Shown here in pieces: positions 1 through 8,753 of a DNA stretch of 55,143 nucleotides. The position numbers and the translations under genes were made by a program. Each line of letters begins with the position of its first letter. Position 1 is the stretch's first letter. The notes under the pieces are model-generated. The model worked only from the letters and a program-made list of their open reading frames with translations, had not been told where the DNA came from and did no database searches. The DNA is from Betaproteobacteria bacterium (GTDB taxonomy: Bacteria > Pseudomonadota > Gammaproteobacteria > Burkholderiales > Burkholderiaceae_E), in contig JAGWVN010000013.1 of NCBI GenBank assembly GCA_018970865.1, forward strand, positions 1 to 55,143, read 5' to 3'.

Positions 1-417
1 CACACCGGCTTCGACGCCTACACCGGCAGCACGGTGCTGGAACGGCGACTGCAGTGGCAGGGCACGCGCGACATCGCCGCCTGGCTGGCCGTGCCCGCCG
101 CCATCGACTTCCAGCGCCAGCACGACTGGCCATCGGTGCGGGCGCGCTGCCATGCCATGGCCGTGGCCCTCATGCATCGCGTCGCGCAGCGCACCGGCCT
201 GCCGCCGATCGCCCTCGATGACGACTTCGCCCAGATGGTGCCGCTGGCCGTCCCGCACGACGACGCCGAGGCGCTGCGGGCTCGCCTGTTCGAGCAGCAT
301 CGCATCGAGGTGCCGGTGACGCGCCACGACGGCTGCAGCTTCGTGCGGGTCTCGGTGCAGGGCTACAACGACGAGGCCGACCTGGCGCGGCTCGAGGCCG
401 CGCTGGCCGCGCTGTGA
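1..417 (+). CDS. Class V aminotransferase, C-terminal part (5' end outside window)
   Basis: The open frame enters from the left edge and ends in TGA at 415-417, so only the last 138 residues are present. They resemble the small C-terminal domain of PLP-dependent class V aminotransferases of the isopenicillin-N epimerase/cysteine desulfurase-like group. The visible signs are an opening FDAYTGSTVLERRLQWQGTR stretch and a closing RVSVQGYN segment, where these enzymes have RVS...YN. The lysine that binds PLP would lie upstream and cannot be checked. The substrate cannot be deduced. rmuC follows 34 nt later on the same strand. Confidence 0.72.
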   Translation, partial: HTGFDAYTGSTVLERRLQWQGTRDIAAWLAVPAAIDFQRQHDWPSVRARCHAMAVALMHRVAQRTGLPPIALDDDFAQMVPLAVPHDDAEALRARLFEQHRIEVPVTRHDGCSFVRVSVQGYNDEADLARLEAALAAL

Positions 418-451
418 AACAATCCGGTGACCGTGCCGCCCTGAGCCCCTG

Positions 452-2014
452 ATGGATCCCACCGCATCCCTGTCCGGCCTGCTGGTCGGCCTGCCGATCG
501 GCGCGCTGATTGCCTGGCTGCTGATGCGGGGTCGCCATCGGGCCGATCGCGAGGCGCTGGCGGCCACCGCCCTGGCCGAGCAGCAGGCCGCGGTGGCCAC
601 CGCGCAGGCGCAGTGGCAGGCCGCGGCCGCCCGGGTGCAGGCCGACCTGCAGGCCGGCGGCGCCGCCGCGCGGCAGCGCGCCGAGCAGGCCGAGGGTCTG
701 GCCGACCTGCGCCAGCGCGAACTCGCCGAAGCCCGCGCCGCCTGGGAGGCCACCCGCAATCAGCTCGACACCAGCCGTGATGACTGCGCCCGGCTCGAGG
801 AGCGGGCCGGCCGCGTGCCCGAGCTGGAGCAGCGGCTGAGGGAGCGCGAAGACGCGCTCTCGCAACTGCGCGTCGAGCGCACCGGGCTGCTCGGTCAGCT
901 CGAGGCCGCGAAGGCCCGGCTCGAGTCGGAGCAGAGCCGCGCCGACGAGAAGCTCGCCTTGCTCACCCAGACCCAGGAAGCGCTGAGCGAACGCTTCCGG
1001 CTGCTGGCCGCCGAGGCCCTGGAAACCAGCACCAGCCGCCTGCAGGCCCAGAGCCAGGCGGCGCTCGGCAGCCTGCTCGACCCGCTGCGACAGCGCCTGG
1101 GCGACTTCCAGAAGAAGGTCGAGGAGGTCTATGTCGACGAGAGCAAGGAGCGCTCGGCGCTGCGCCAGCAGGTGGAAGGCCTGCTGCAGCTCAACCGCAC
1201 CCTGAGCGACGACGCGCGCAACCTCACCGCCGCGCTGCGCGGCTCGGCCAAGAGCCAGGGCAACTGGGGCGAGCTGATCCTCGAGCGGGTGCTCGAGGCC
1301 TCGGGCCTGCGCAAGGGCCATGAGTATGTGGTGCAGGATGCGCAGCGCAACGAGGACGGCGAGCGCCAGCAGCCCGATGTGGTGATCCACCTGCCCGAGT
1401 CGCGCCGGCTGGTCATCGACGCCAAGGTGAGCCTGGTGGCCTACGAGCGGCTGGCCGGCGCCGAGGACGACAGCGCGCGCGAGGCCGCGCTGCGCGAGCA
1501 CCTCGCCTCCGTGCGGGCGCACCTGCGCGGGCTCTCGGACAAGCGCTACCACGCGCTCTATGGCCAGCTCGACTTCGTGCTGATGTTCGTGCCCATCGAG
1601 CCGGCCTTCATGGCCGCGGTCACCCACGACCAGCAGCTCTTCATGGACGCCTGGGAGCGCAATGTGCTGCTGGTCAGCCCGTCCACCCTGCTGTTCGTGG
1701 TGCGCACCGTCGCCCATCTCTGGCGCCAGGAGGCGCAGAGCCGCAACGCGCAGGACATCGCGCGACGCGGCGCCGAACTCTACGACCGGCTCACCGGCTT
1801 CGTCACCGACCTGGAAGCGGTCGGCACCCGCCTCGACCATGCCCGCCAGGCCTGGAGCGACGCGAAGAAGAAGCTCGGCGAAGGCCGCGGCAATGTGATC
1901 CGTCAGGCCGAGATGCTCCGCGAGCTCGGCGTGAAACCCAGCAAGCAGCTGCCGCGCAACCTCGTCGAAGAAGCGGGCAGCCCACCCCCGGGAGAGTCCG
2001 ATGTCCAGCCATGA
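452..2014 (+). CDS. rmuC: DNA recombination protein RmuC
   Basis: A 520-residue protein with RmuC layout. It has an N-terminal membrane segment (about residues 5-27), a long Gln/Ala/Arg-rich coiled coil (about 30-200), then the RmuC nuclease-like domain (about 215-490). Family landmarks are GNWGE near 269-273, VIDAKVSLVAYERL near 320-335 and the LDFVLMFVPIEPAF stretch near 368-381. RmuC restrains inversions and rearrangements at short repeats; its biochemical activity is not settled. The ATG at 452 gives the membrane anchor directly. The 3' end overlaps the next gene by 14 nt, so the two are probably co-transcribed. Confidence 0.93.
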   Translation: MDPTASLSGLLVGLPIGALIAWLLMRGRHRADREALAATALAEQQAAVATAQAQWQAAAARVQADLQAGGAAARQRAEQAEGLADLRQRELAEARAAWEATRNQLDTSRDDCARLEERAGRVPELEQRLREREDALSQLRVERTGLLGQLEAAKARLESEQSRADEKLALLTQTQEALSERFRLLAAEALETSTSRLQAQSQAALGSLLDPLRQRLGDFQKKVEEVYVDESKERSALRQQVEGLLQLNRTLSDDARNLTAALRGSAKSQGNWGELILERVLEASGLRKGHEYVVQDAQRNEDGERQQPDVVIHLPESRRLVIDAKVSLVAYERLAGAEDDSAREAALREHLASVRAHLRGLSDKRYHALYGQLDFVLMFVPIEPAFMAAVTHDQQLFMDAWERNVLLVSPSTLLFVVRTVAHLWRQEAQSRNAQDIARRGAELYDRLTGFVTDLEAVGTRLDHARQAWSDAKKKLGEGRGNVIRQAEMLRELGVKPSKQLPRNLVEEAGSPPPGESDVQP

Positions 2015-3437
2015 CGAACTGATCCGCCTCACCGCCACCGAGGCGGTGCACCGGCTGCGCCGCCGGGAACTCTCGCCGCTCGAGCTGCTCGACGCGGTGG
2101 AAGCGCGCATCGAGGCGGTCGACGGCACCGTCAACGCGCTGCCGATCCGCTTCCTCGACATCGCCCGCGCGGATGCGCGCCGGATGATGGCCGCGCCGCC
2201 GCCCGCCGACCCCGGCCCGGGCTGGCTCGCCGGTCTGCCGGTGGCCGCCAAGGACTACAACGATGTCGGGGGCCAGCCCACCACCTTCGGCTCGCCGATC
2301 TTCGCGCGATCCATCGCACCCCGCGATGACCACACCGTGGCCACCCTGCGCGCCAGCGGCGGCATCTTCTTCGCCAAGACCAATGTGCCGGAATTCGCGG
2401 GCTCCAACACCTTCAACACGGTGTTCGGCGCCACGCGCAATCCCTGGAACCTGGCCATGACCGCGGGCGGTTCCTCGGGCGGCGCGGCGGCGGGCCTGGC
2501 CAGCGGCACCCTGTGGATGGCCATGGGCAGCGACCTCGGCGGCAGCCTGCGCATCCCGGCGAGCTACTGCGGCATCGTCGGCCTGCGGCCCTCGGTGGGC
2601 CGGGTGCCGCGCGGCGCCGGGCTGCCCGCCTTCGACTCGCTGTGGGTGGAGGGCCCGATGGCGCGCAATGTGCCCGACCTCGCCCTGATGCTCGACGCGC
2701 TCTCGGTGCAGCACCCCGAGGACCCCTGGTCGATGCCCGCGCCCGCGCAGCCTTTCGCGCAGGCCGTGCGCGAGGCCCGGCCGCCGCGGCGCATCGGCTT
2801 CACGCCCGATCTCGGCCTGTCCCGGGTCGATCCGGAAGTCGCCGCGATCTGCCGCGCCGGCGCGCAGCGCTTTGCCGCGATGGGCACGCAGGTGGACGAT
2901 GCCTGCCCCGACTTCCGTCACGGCATCGACACCTTCCAGACGCAGCGCGCGCTGATGTTCGGCGCGCTGCGCGGCGAGCTGCTGGCGAGCGAGCGGGCGC
3001 GCATCCATCCCTCGATCATCTGGAACATCGAGAAGGGGCTGAACCTGGGCATCGACGAGGTGCTGCGCGCCGAGCGCGAGCGCACCGCGCTCTTCCATCG
3101 CGTGGCCGCCTTCTTCCAGACTCATGATCTGCTCGCCTGCCCGGTGGTGGCGGTGCCGCCCTTCCCGGTCGAGCAGGCCTATCCCACCCGCATCGGCGAT
3201 CAGGAGCTCACCAGCTACATCGACTGGATGTTCCTCACCTTCGTGCTCAGCCTCACCGGCTGCCCGGCGCTGTCCATTCCCTGCGGCTTCACGGCCGCCG
3301 GTCTGCCGGTGGGTCTGCAGCTGATCGGCCCGCCGCACGCCGATGCCCGGGTGCTGGCCGCCGCGGCGCTTCTCGAGCAGGCGCTCGGGCTGGCCACCCA
3401 GGTGCCCCGCAATCCCTCACCCGCCCCGCGCGCCTGA
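2001..3437 (+). CDS. Amidase-signature family hydrolase
   Basis: A 478-residue amidase of the Ser-cisSer-Lys class, which hydrolyses an amide bond in the cytoplasm. The catalytic set is visible: Lys84 in AAKDYND, cis-Ser158 in the GGSSGG loop and nucleophile Ser182 in SDLGGSLRIPA. The 158-to-182 spacing of 24 equals that of characterised family members. The length is normal for a stand-alone amidase. No GatB/GatC lies nearby, so a GatA role is unlikely. The substrate is unknown. The gene overlaps rmuC by 14 nt and is followed 13 nt later by a flavin oxidoreductase. Confidence 0.88.
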   Translation: MSSHDELIRLTATEAVHRLRRRELSPLELLDAVEARIEAVDGTVNALPIRFLDIARADARRMMAAPPPADPGPGWLAGLPVAAKDYNDVGGQPTTFGSPIFARSIAPRDDHTVATLRASGGIFFAKTNVPEFAGSNTFNTVFGATRNPWNLAMTAGGSSGGAAAGLASGTLWMAMGSDLGGSLRIPASYCGIVGLRPSVGRVPRGAGLPAFDSLWVEGPMARNVPDLALMLDALSVQHPEDPWSMPAPAQPFAQAVREARPPRRIGFTPDLGLSRVDPEVAAICRAGAQRFAAMGTQVDDACPDFRHGIDTFQTQRALMFGALRGELLASERARIHPSIIWNIEKGLNLGIDEVLRAERERTALFHRVAAFFQTHDLLACPVVAVPPFPVEQAYPTRIGDQELTSYIDWMFLTFVLSLTGCPALSIPCGFTAAGLPVGLQLIGPPHADARVLAAAALLEQALGLATQVPRNPSPAPRA

Positions 3438-3450
3438 AAGCCCGGCTTCC

Positions 3451-4635
3451 ATGACCCAGACCCTGCTCTTCTCGCCCTGGCAGCTGCGCGATGTGACGCT
3501 GCGCAACCGCGTGATGGCCGCGCCCATGTGGCAGTACGCCGGCCGCCACTGGCGGCCCACCGACTGGCACCTCATGAACCTCGGGCGGCTGGCCGATGGC
3601 GGGTCGGGCCTGGTCTTCCAGGAAGGCACCACGGTGGAACGGCGCGGCTGCGGCACGGTCGGCGACATCGGCATCTGGGACGACGCGGCGGTGCCGCACC
3701 TGCGACGCCTGGTCGACATCATGCAAGACTGCGGCGCGGTGCCCGGCATCCAGCTGATGCATGCCGGCCGCAAGGCCCGCCAGAAGCCGCCCGACCAGGG
3801 CCGCGGCCCGCTGCTGCGCACCCCCGAGATCGCCGACTGGGACGACTGGGATGTGATCGCCCCGAGCGCCATCACCCTGCCGGGCGAGAGCGCCGCGGCA
3901 CCGCGGGCGATGAGCGAGGCCGACATCCACGCCGTGATCGACGCCTTCGTCGCGGCCGCGCGCCGAGCCGATGCCGCGGGCTACCAGGTGCTCGACCTGC
4001 ACGCCGCGCACGGCTACCTGCTGCACAGCTTCCTGTCGCCGCTGGCCAACCAGCGCGGCGACGCCTGGGGCGGCAGCCTCGCCAACCGCATGCGCTTCGT
4101 GCTCGAGATCGTGGCCGGGGTGCGGGCGGTGTGGCCGGCGGGCAAGCCGATCTTCGTGCGGCTGTCGGTGATCGATGGCGCCGCCGGCGGCTGGGCCCTG
4201 GCCGACAGCGTCGCGCTGGTGCGCGAGATGCACCGGCTGGGCGTTGACCTGATCGACTGCTCGGCCGGCGGCATCGCCGGCTCGCCGCTGCCCGCCGGGC
4301 AGAGCGCCTCCTACGGCTACCAGGTGGACCTGGCCGCGGCCATCCGCCGCGAGACCGGCGTGCCCACCTCGGCAGTGGGCCTGATCGTGCACGCCAGCCA
4401 TGCCGAACGCATCCTGCGCGAGGGCGCCTGCGACCTGGTGGCGCTGGCGCGCGAGCTCATCCACAACCCCAACTGGCCGGTCGACGCCGCGATCAAGCTC
4501 GGTGACGACATCGGCTACCGGGTGATGAAGACCCGCGGCGGCTTCTGGCTGGAGCGGCGCGCCGCCACCGTGCCGGGGCTGCGCGCCTCCACCCAGGGGG
4601 AGGACGAACTCAGCCCCCGAGAAAGCCCGGGCTGA
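3451..4635 (+). CDS. NADH:flavin oxidoreductase, old yellow enzyme family
   Basis: A 394-residue FMN-dependent oxidoreductase of the YqjM/OPR-like branch, acting on activated C=C bonds. The start at 3451 (MTQTLLFSPWQLRDVTLRNR) fits the family; an open frame to 3343 lies inside the amidase and is ignored. Landmarks are the N-terminal LRNRVMAAPM, the LMHAGRKA segment and the active-site pair His184/His187 in DLHAAHGYLLHSFLSP, followed by NQRGDAWGG. The C-terminal LVALARELIHNPNWP is the FMN phosphate-binding end. The 3' end overlaps the convergent RraA-family gene by 26 nt. No strong ribosome-binding site is seen, which suggests translational coupling to the amidase. Confidence 0.9.
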   Translation: MTQTLLFSPWQLRDVTLRNRVMAAPMWQYAGRHWRPTDWHLMNLGRLADGGSGLVFQEGTTVERRGCGTVGDIGIWDDAAVPHLRRLVDIMQDCGAVPGIQLMHAGRKARQKPPDQGRGPLLRTPEIADWDDWDVIAPSAITLPGESAAAPRAMSEADIHAVIDAFVAAARRADAAGYQVLDLHAAHGYLLHSFLSPLANQRGDAWGGSLANRMRFVLEIVAGVRAVWPAGKPIFVRLSVIDGAAGGWALADSVALVREMHRLGVDLIDCSAGGIAGSPLPAGQSASYGYQVDLAAAIRRETGVPTSAVGLIVHASHAERILREGACDLVALARELIHNPNWPVDAAIKLGDDIGYRVMKTRGGFWLERRAATVPGLRASTQGEDELSPRESPG

Positions 4636-5263
4636 TCGCGCCCTGACGCACCGCCTCGTCGGCCTTGGCCTCGGCCTCGCGGATGGCGGGCAGGCGCGCG
4701 AGCACGGCGGCGATCCGCTCGCGCGGGATCACCACCACCCCGTCCAGGTCGGCCACCACCACATCGCCGCTGCACACCCGCCGCCCGGCCAGCATCACCG
4801 GCCGGCCCACCGTGCCCGGACCATTGCGGTGCGGCGAGTTCGGCGTGACGCCCATGGCCCAGGCGGGCAGGCCCACCCGCTGCAGGCCGACGCGGTCGCG
4901 CACGCAACCATCGGTGACGAAGCCCACCGCGCCGCGGTTGCGGGCCATGCCCAGCACCAGGTCGCCGGTGATCGCGCAGCCGGTGAAGCCGTCGGCCGCG
5001 GCCATGATCACATCACCCGGCTGGATCGACTGCAGGGCGTGGATCAGCGCCAGATTGTCGGCCGGGCCGGCATGACAGGTGAGCGCCACGCCGCAGAAGG
5101 CGTACTGCTCGGCGATGGCCGGGGCGAGCCGGCAGTCGAGCGCGCCGTCGCCGCCCATGGCATCGGTGAGAAAACCGGTGGGGGTGCCGCGCAGCTGCTC
5201 CACCCAGGCCGGGTCGGGTCGCTCGAAGGCATCGGTCTGGATCAGCGGGACTTCATCGATCAT
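4610..5263 (-). CDS. RraA-family protein (possible 4-hydroxy-4-methyl-2-oxoglutarate/oxaloacetate-type aldolase)
   Basis: A 217-residue protein of the RraA/HMG-aldolase fold. The family core is present: the GDLVLGMARNRGAVGFVTDG region (about 100-119), then CVRD with Arg122 and Asp123. In the aldolase members these two bind substrate and divalent metal. Some relatives inhibit RNase E and others are class II aldolases or decarboxylases. The Arg-Asp pair favours an enzyme, but the substrate cannot be told. A GGAG lies 10 nt before the ATG at 5263. It converges on the old-yellow-enzyme gene and lies just downstream of the Liv operon on the same strand. Confidence 0.82.
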   Translation of the reverse strand: MIDEVPLIQTDAFERPDPAWVEQLRGTPTGFLTDAMGGDGALDCRLAPAIAEQYAFCGVALTCHAGPADNLALIHALQSIQPGDVIMAAADGFTGCAITGDLVLGMARNRGAVGFVTDGCVRDRVGLQRVGLPAWAMGVTPNSPHRNGPGTVGRPVMLAGRRVCSGDVVVADLDGVVVIPRERIAAVLARLPAIREAEAKADEAVRQGAISPGFLGG

Positions 5264-5314
5264 GGCGCGCTCCGGGGGGTTGGACGGAGCGCCGACACTA
5301 TCACCGGCTGGCGG

Positions 5315-6061
5315 CTACAGGCCGAGGTGCTCGCGGCGCACCGTCTCGTCGGCGGCCAGTTCGGCCATGCTGCCCGAGAAGCGGATCTGCCCCTTCTCGA
5401 GCACATAGGCGCGATCGCAGACCAGGCCGGCAAAGTGCAGGTTCTGCTCCGAGAGCAGCACCGACAGGCCCTCGCGCTTCATGGCGTTGATCGAGCGGGC
5501 CATCTGCTCGACGATCACCGGCGCCACGCCCTCGGAGGGCTCGTCGAGCAGCACCAGCCGCGGGTTGCCCATGAGGGTGCGGGCCACGGTGAGCATCTGC
5601 TGCTCGCCGCCGCTCATGCGCCCGCCCGGCCGCTGCGGCATCGCCGCGAGGTTGGGAAAGAGCGCGAACAGACTGGCCACGGTCCAGGTGGGCGCGCCGG
5701 GCCGGGGCGGCTGGCGTCCGACCTCGAGGTTCTCGAGCACGGTCAGGTCGGTGAAGATGCGCCGGTCCTCGGGCACCCAGCCCAGCCCGGCGCGCGCGAT
5801 GCGGTGCGGCGCCCAGCCCGAGATGTCCTGGCCGGCGAAGCGCACCTGCCCGGCCCGCCGTTCGAGCAGCCCGGCCACCGCCTTCAGGGTGGTGGACTTG
5901 CCCGCGCCGTTGCGGCCCATCAGCGCCACCACCTCGCCGGCGCCCACCGAGAGCGAGACCTCGCGCAGGATCTGCGCGCGGCCATACCAGCCATCGAGCC
6001 GACTGACCGACAGCAACGGCTCGGCGGCGTTGGCCAGCGTGCCAGCCGGCCCGCCGCTCAT
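5315..6061 (-). CDS. livF: Branched-chain amino-acid-type ABC transporter ATPase (LivF-like)
   Basis: A 248-residue ABC ATPase, last gene of a four-gene transport operon. Walker A GRNGAGKST is at residues 49-57, the signature is MSGGEQQM and Walker B is RLVLLDEPSEG. The LivF hallmark phrase around LGWVPEDRRIFTDLTVLENL is present. The ATG at 6061 overlaps the livG stop as ATGA. It pairs with LivG to power a hydrophobic amino-acid or related carboxylate importer. The open frame extending to 6499 is inside livG and is not used. Confidence 0.92.
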   Translation of the reverse strand: MSGGPAGTLANAAEPLLSVSRLDGWYGRAQILREVSLSVGAGEVVALMGRNGAGKSTTLKAVAGLLERRAGQVRFAGQDISGWAPHRIARAGLGWVPEDRRIFTDLTVLENLEVGRQPPRPGAPTWTVASLFALFPNLAAMPQRPGGRMSGGEQQMLTVARTLMGNPRLVLLDEPSEGVAPVIVEQMARSINAMKREGLSVLLSEQNLHFAGLVCDRAYVLEKGQIRFSGSMAELAADETVRREHLGL

Positions 6062-6846
6062 GAGGTCACCCGGGGCGCGGCCACGCCGCTCTCGGCCAGA
6101 CTGCTGCCCAGGTAGACCTCGCGCACCCGGGCATCGTCGCGGATGGCCTGGGGCGGGCCCTGCGCGATGAGCTGGCCGCGCGCCAGCACGATCAGGCGAT
6201 CGGCATGCGCGAACACCACATCCATGCTGTGCTCGGTGAACAGCACCCCGATGCCGCGCTCGCGCACCAGCTGGCGCACCAGCGCCACCAGCGCGTGGCG
6301 CTCGCGCGGGGCCATGCCGGCGGTGGGCTCGTCCATCAGCAGCAGGCGCGGCGAATTGGCCAGCGCGATGGCCAGCTCCACCCGCTTGATGTCGCCATAG
6401 GCGAGCGCGCCGCAGGGCGCCTGCGCCATCGCCTCCAGGCCGACCGCGCGCAGCAGCTCGAAGGCAGGCTCGCGATGACGCTCGGCGGCGCGCCCCCACC
6501 AGCGGTGCAGCGCGCCCTCATGCGAGAGCAGCGCGAGCTGCAGGTTCTCGAGCACCGTCATGGAGGTCCAGGTGGCCGCGATCTGGAAGGTGCGGCCCAC
6601 GCCCCGGCGCCAGATCTGGCGCGGGCCGAGCCCGGCAAGATCCTGACCGGCGAGCAGCACCCGGCCCCCGTCGGCCCGCAGCTGGCCGTTGATGCAGTTG
6701 AAGCAGGTGGACTTGCCCGCGCCATTGGGGCCGATCAGCGCGAGCAGCTCGCCCGCGGCCAGCTCGAAGGACACGCCGTCGACCGCCTGCACGCCCCCGA
6801 AGGCCTTGCGCAGGGACTGCACCTGGAGCAGCGGCGCGGCGCTCAT
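6058..6846 (-). CDS. livG: Branched-chain amino-acid-type ABC transporter ATPase (LivG-like)
   Basis: A 262-residue ABC ATPase with Walker A GPNGAGKST, a LivG-type degenerate signature (LAYGDIKRVE) and Walker B RLLLMDEPTAG. The GVGRTFQIAATWTSMTVLENL stretch is characteristic of LivG. The ATG at 6846 overlaps the stop of the upstream permease gene as ATGA, and the 3' end overlaps livF as ATGA, so the three are translationally coupled. A longer open frame to 8793 runs antisense-like through the permease region in another frame and is not coding. Confidence 0.92.
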   Translation of the reverse strand: MSAAPLLQVQSLRKAFGGVQAVDGVSFELAAGELLALIGPNGAGKSTCFNCINGQLRADGGRVLLAGQDLAGLGPRQIWRRGVGRTFQIAATWTSMTVLENLQLALLSHEGALHRWWGRAAERHREPAFELLRAVGLEAMAQAPCGALAYGDIKRVELAIALANSPRLLLMDEPTAGMAPRERHALVALVRQLVRERGIGVLFTEHSMDVVFAHADRLIVLARGQLIAQGPPQAIRDDARVREVYLGSSLAESGVAAPRVTS

Positions 6847-8753
6847 GATCGGCCTGGTCCGGCCCGCGCGAGCAGCGCCTGCAGTCGCGGGCCCAGCGCC
6901 CCGGCAATGCCCTGCGGAAAGGCCAGCACCAGCGCCAGGATGGCCACGCCCAGCACCGCCCGCCAGTAGTCGGTGGACCGGATGATGGTGTCCTGCAGCC
7001 AGGTGAAGGCCGCCGCGCCCACCACCGGGCCGGCCAGGGTCTGCACGCCGCCCAGCAGCACCATCACCAGCCCGTCGATCGAGCGGCCGACCGCGATGGT
7101 CTCGGGCGAGATCGACCCCTTGGCGAAGGCGAAGAGCGCGCCGGCCACGCCGCCGAACAGACCCGACACCGCGAAGGCCCGCCACTGGATCGCGGCCACA
7201 TCGATCCCGGTGGCCTCGGCGCGCAGCGGCGAGTCGCGCGCCGCCCGCAGCGCGAAGCCGAAGGGCGAGTGCAGCATCCGGCGCAGCAGCACCACGCCCG
7301 CGGCCACCACCGCCAGGGTGAGCCAGTACCAGGCCTCGCGCGAGGACAGCCAGGCCGAGGGCCAGATGCCCACCAGGCCGTTGCTGCCGCCGGTGACCGC
7401 GTCCCACTGGAACACCAGCGCCCAGACGATCTGCGCGAAGGCCAGCGTGAGCATGGCCAGGTACACGCCCGAGAGCCGGACCGCGAACCAGCCGAATACC
7501 AGTGCCCCGGCCAGCGCGAGCAGCGGCGCGGCCAGCAGCGCAAGCTCCATGGGCAGGGCCAGCGCCTTCACGCCAAGCGCCGCGCCATAGGCGCCCAGCC
7601 CGAAGTACGCGGCATGGCCGAAGGAGTGCATGCCGCCCGGCCCCATCAGGAAATGCAGGCTGGCCGCGAACAGCACCGCGATCAGGATGTCGATGCCCAG
7701 CACCGGCAGATAGGGCCAGGCCTGCGCGGCCAGCGGCAGCGCGGCGAGCAGCGCGAGCAGCCCCCACCAGGCGCGGCGCTCGCCGGGGCCGGCCGGCCGC
7801 AGCGGCGCCTCGAGCTGGGCCGCGCCCGCGCGCACCGCGCCGGCCGGTCGTCCGAGCAGGCCCCAGGGCCGCAGCACCAGCACCAGCGCCATCACCAGGA
7901 ACTCGGCCACCAGCGTCAGTCGCGAGAAGGACACGCTGAATTCGCCCAGGCTCACGGTGCCCAGTGCGTGGCAAAGGGCCTTGGTCTCGGCGATCAGCAG
8001 CGCCGCCAGATAGGCGCCCGGGATGCTGCCCATGCCGCCCACCACCACCACCACGAAGGCCTCGCCGATGGTGACCAGGTCCATGCCGAGATTGGCCGGC
8101 TCGCGCGGGGTCTGCAGCGCGCCGCCCAGCCCGGCGAGCAGCGAGCCGAGCGCGAACACCCCGGTGAAGAGCCAGGCCTGGTTCACGCCCAGCGCGGCGA
8201 CCATCTCGCGGTCCTGCGTGGCGGCGCGCACCAGCACGCCGAAACGCGTGAAGCGCAGCAGCAGCCACAGGGCGCCAAGCACCAGCGGACCGATCACCAC
8301 CAGCAGCAGGTCGTAGCTGGGCAGGCGCGCGCCCAGCACCTCGACCGCCCCCTTGAGGCCCGGCGCGCGCGGGCCGAGCAGGTCTTCGGGGCCCCACAGC
8401 CAGAGCACGGCATCGCGCACCACCAGCGCCACCGCGAAGGTGGCCAGCAGCTGGAAGAGCTCTGGCGCGGCGTAGATCCGCCGCAGTACCGTGAGCTCGA
8501 TCAGCGCGCCGATCACGGCGGTGAGCAGCGCCGCCGCCAGGATGCCGCCCCAGAAGCCGAGCACGCTGCCGGCGCCGAGCCGGTCGATGAACGACCAGGC
8601 GAGATAGATGCCGACCATGGCCAGCGAGCCATGGGCAAAGTTGACGATGCGGCTGACGCCGAAGATCAGCGACAGCCCCACCGCCACCAGGAAGAGGGTG
8701 GAGGCCCCGGCCAGCCCGTTGAGGAGCTGGACGATGAGGGTCTGCGCGCTCAC
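6843..8753 (-). CDS. Fused LivH-LivM permease of a branched-chain amino-acid-type ABC transporter
   Basis: A 636-residue polytopic membrane protein joining two permease halves usually made by separate genes. Residues 1-300 are LivH-like, with GLSLIFGVSRIVNFAHGS near the N-terminus and the GEAFVVVVVGGMGSIPGA coupling loop. Residues about 330-625 are LivM-like, with LGIDILIAVLF, GHAAYFGLGAYGAA and GFALRAARDSPLRAEATG. A charged, glycine/proline-rich linker (about 298-328) joins them. The start is GTG at 8753, overlapping the binding-protein stop as GTGA. The continuous frame and matched ATPase genes indicate a genuine natural fusion. Confidence 0.9.
   Translation of the reverse strand: MSAQTLIVQLLNGLAGASTLFLVAVGLSLIFGVSRIVNFAHGSLAMVGIYLAWSFIDRLGAGSVLGFWGGILAAALLTAVIGALIELTVLRRIYAAPELFQLLATFAVALVVRDAVLWLWGPEDLLGPRAPGLKGAVEVLGARLPSYDLLLVVIGPLVLGALWLLLRFTRFGVLVRAATQDREMVAALGVNQAWLFTGVFALGSLLAGLGGALQTPREPANLGMDLVTIGEAFVVVVVGGMGSIPGAYLAALLIAETKALCHALGTVSLGEFSVSFSRLTLVAEFLVMALVLVLRPWGLLGRPAGAVRAGAAQLEAPLRPAGPGERRAWWGLLALLAALPLAAQAWPYLPVLGIDILIAVLFAASLHFLMGPGGMHSFGHAAYFGLGAYGAALGVKALALPMELALLAAPLLALAGALVFGWFAVRLSGVYLAMLTLAFAQIVWALVFQWDAVTGGSNGLVGIWPSAWLSSREAWYWLTLAVVAAGVVLLRRMLHSPFGFALRAARDSPLRAEATGIDVAAIQWRAFAVSGLFGGVAGALFAFAKGSISPETIAVGRSIDGLVMVLLGGVQTLAGPVVGAAAFTWLQDTIIRSTDYWRAVLGVAILALVLAFPQGIAGALGPRLQALLARAGPGRS

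Noticed and set aside
170-2251. 693-codon open frame on the minus strand across rmuC and the amidase gene
   Set aside because: It lies antisense to two well-supported genes, has low-complexity Gln/His/Arg-rich translation with no recognisable domain, and is the kind of shadow frame expected in DNA of this G+C.
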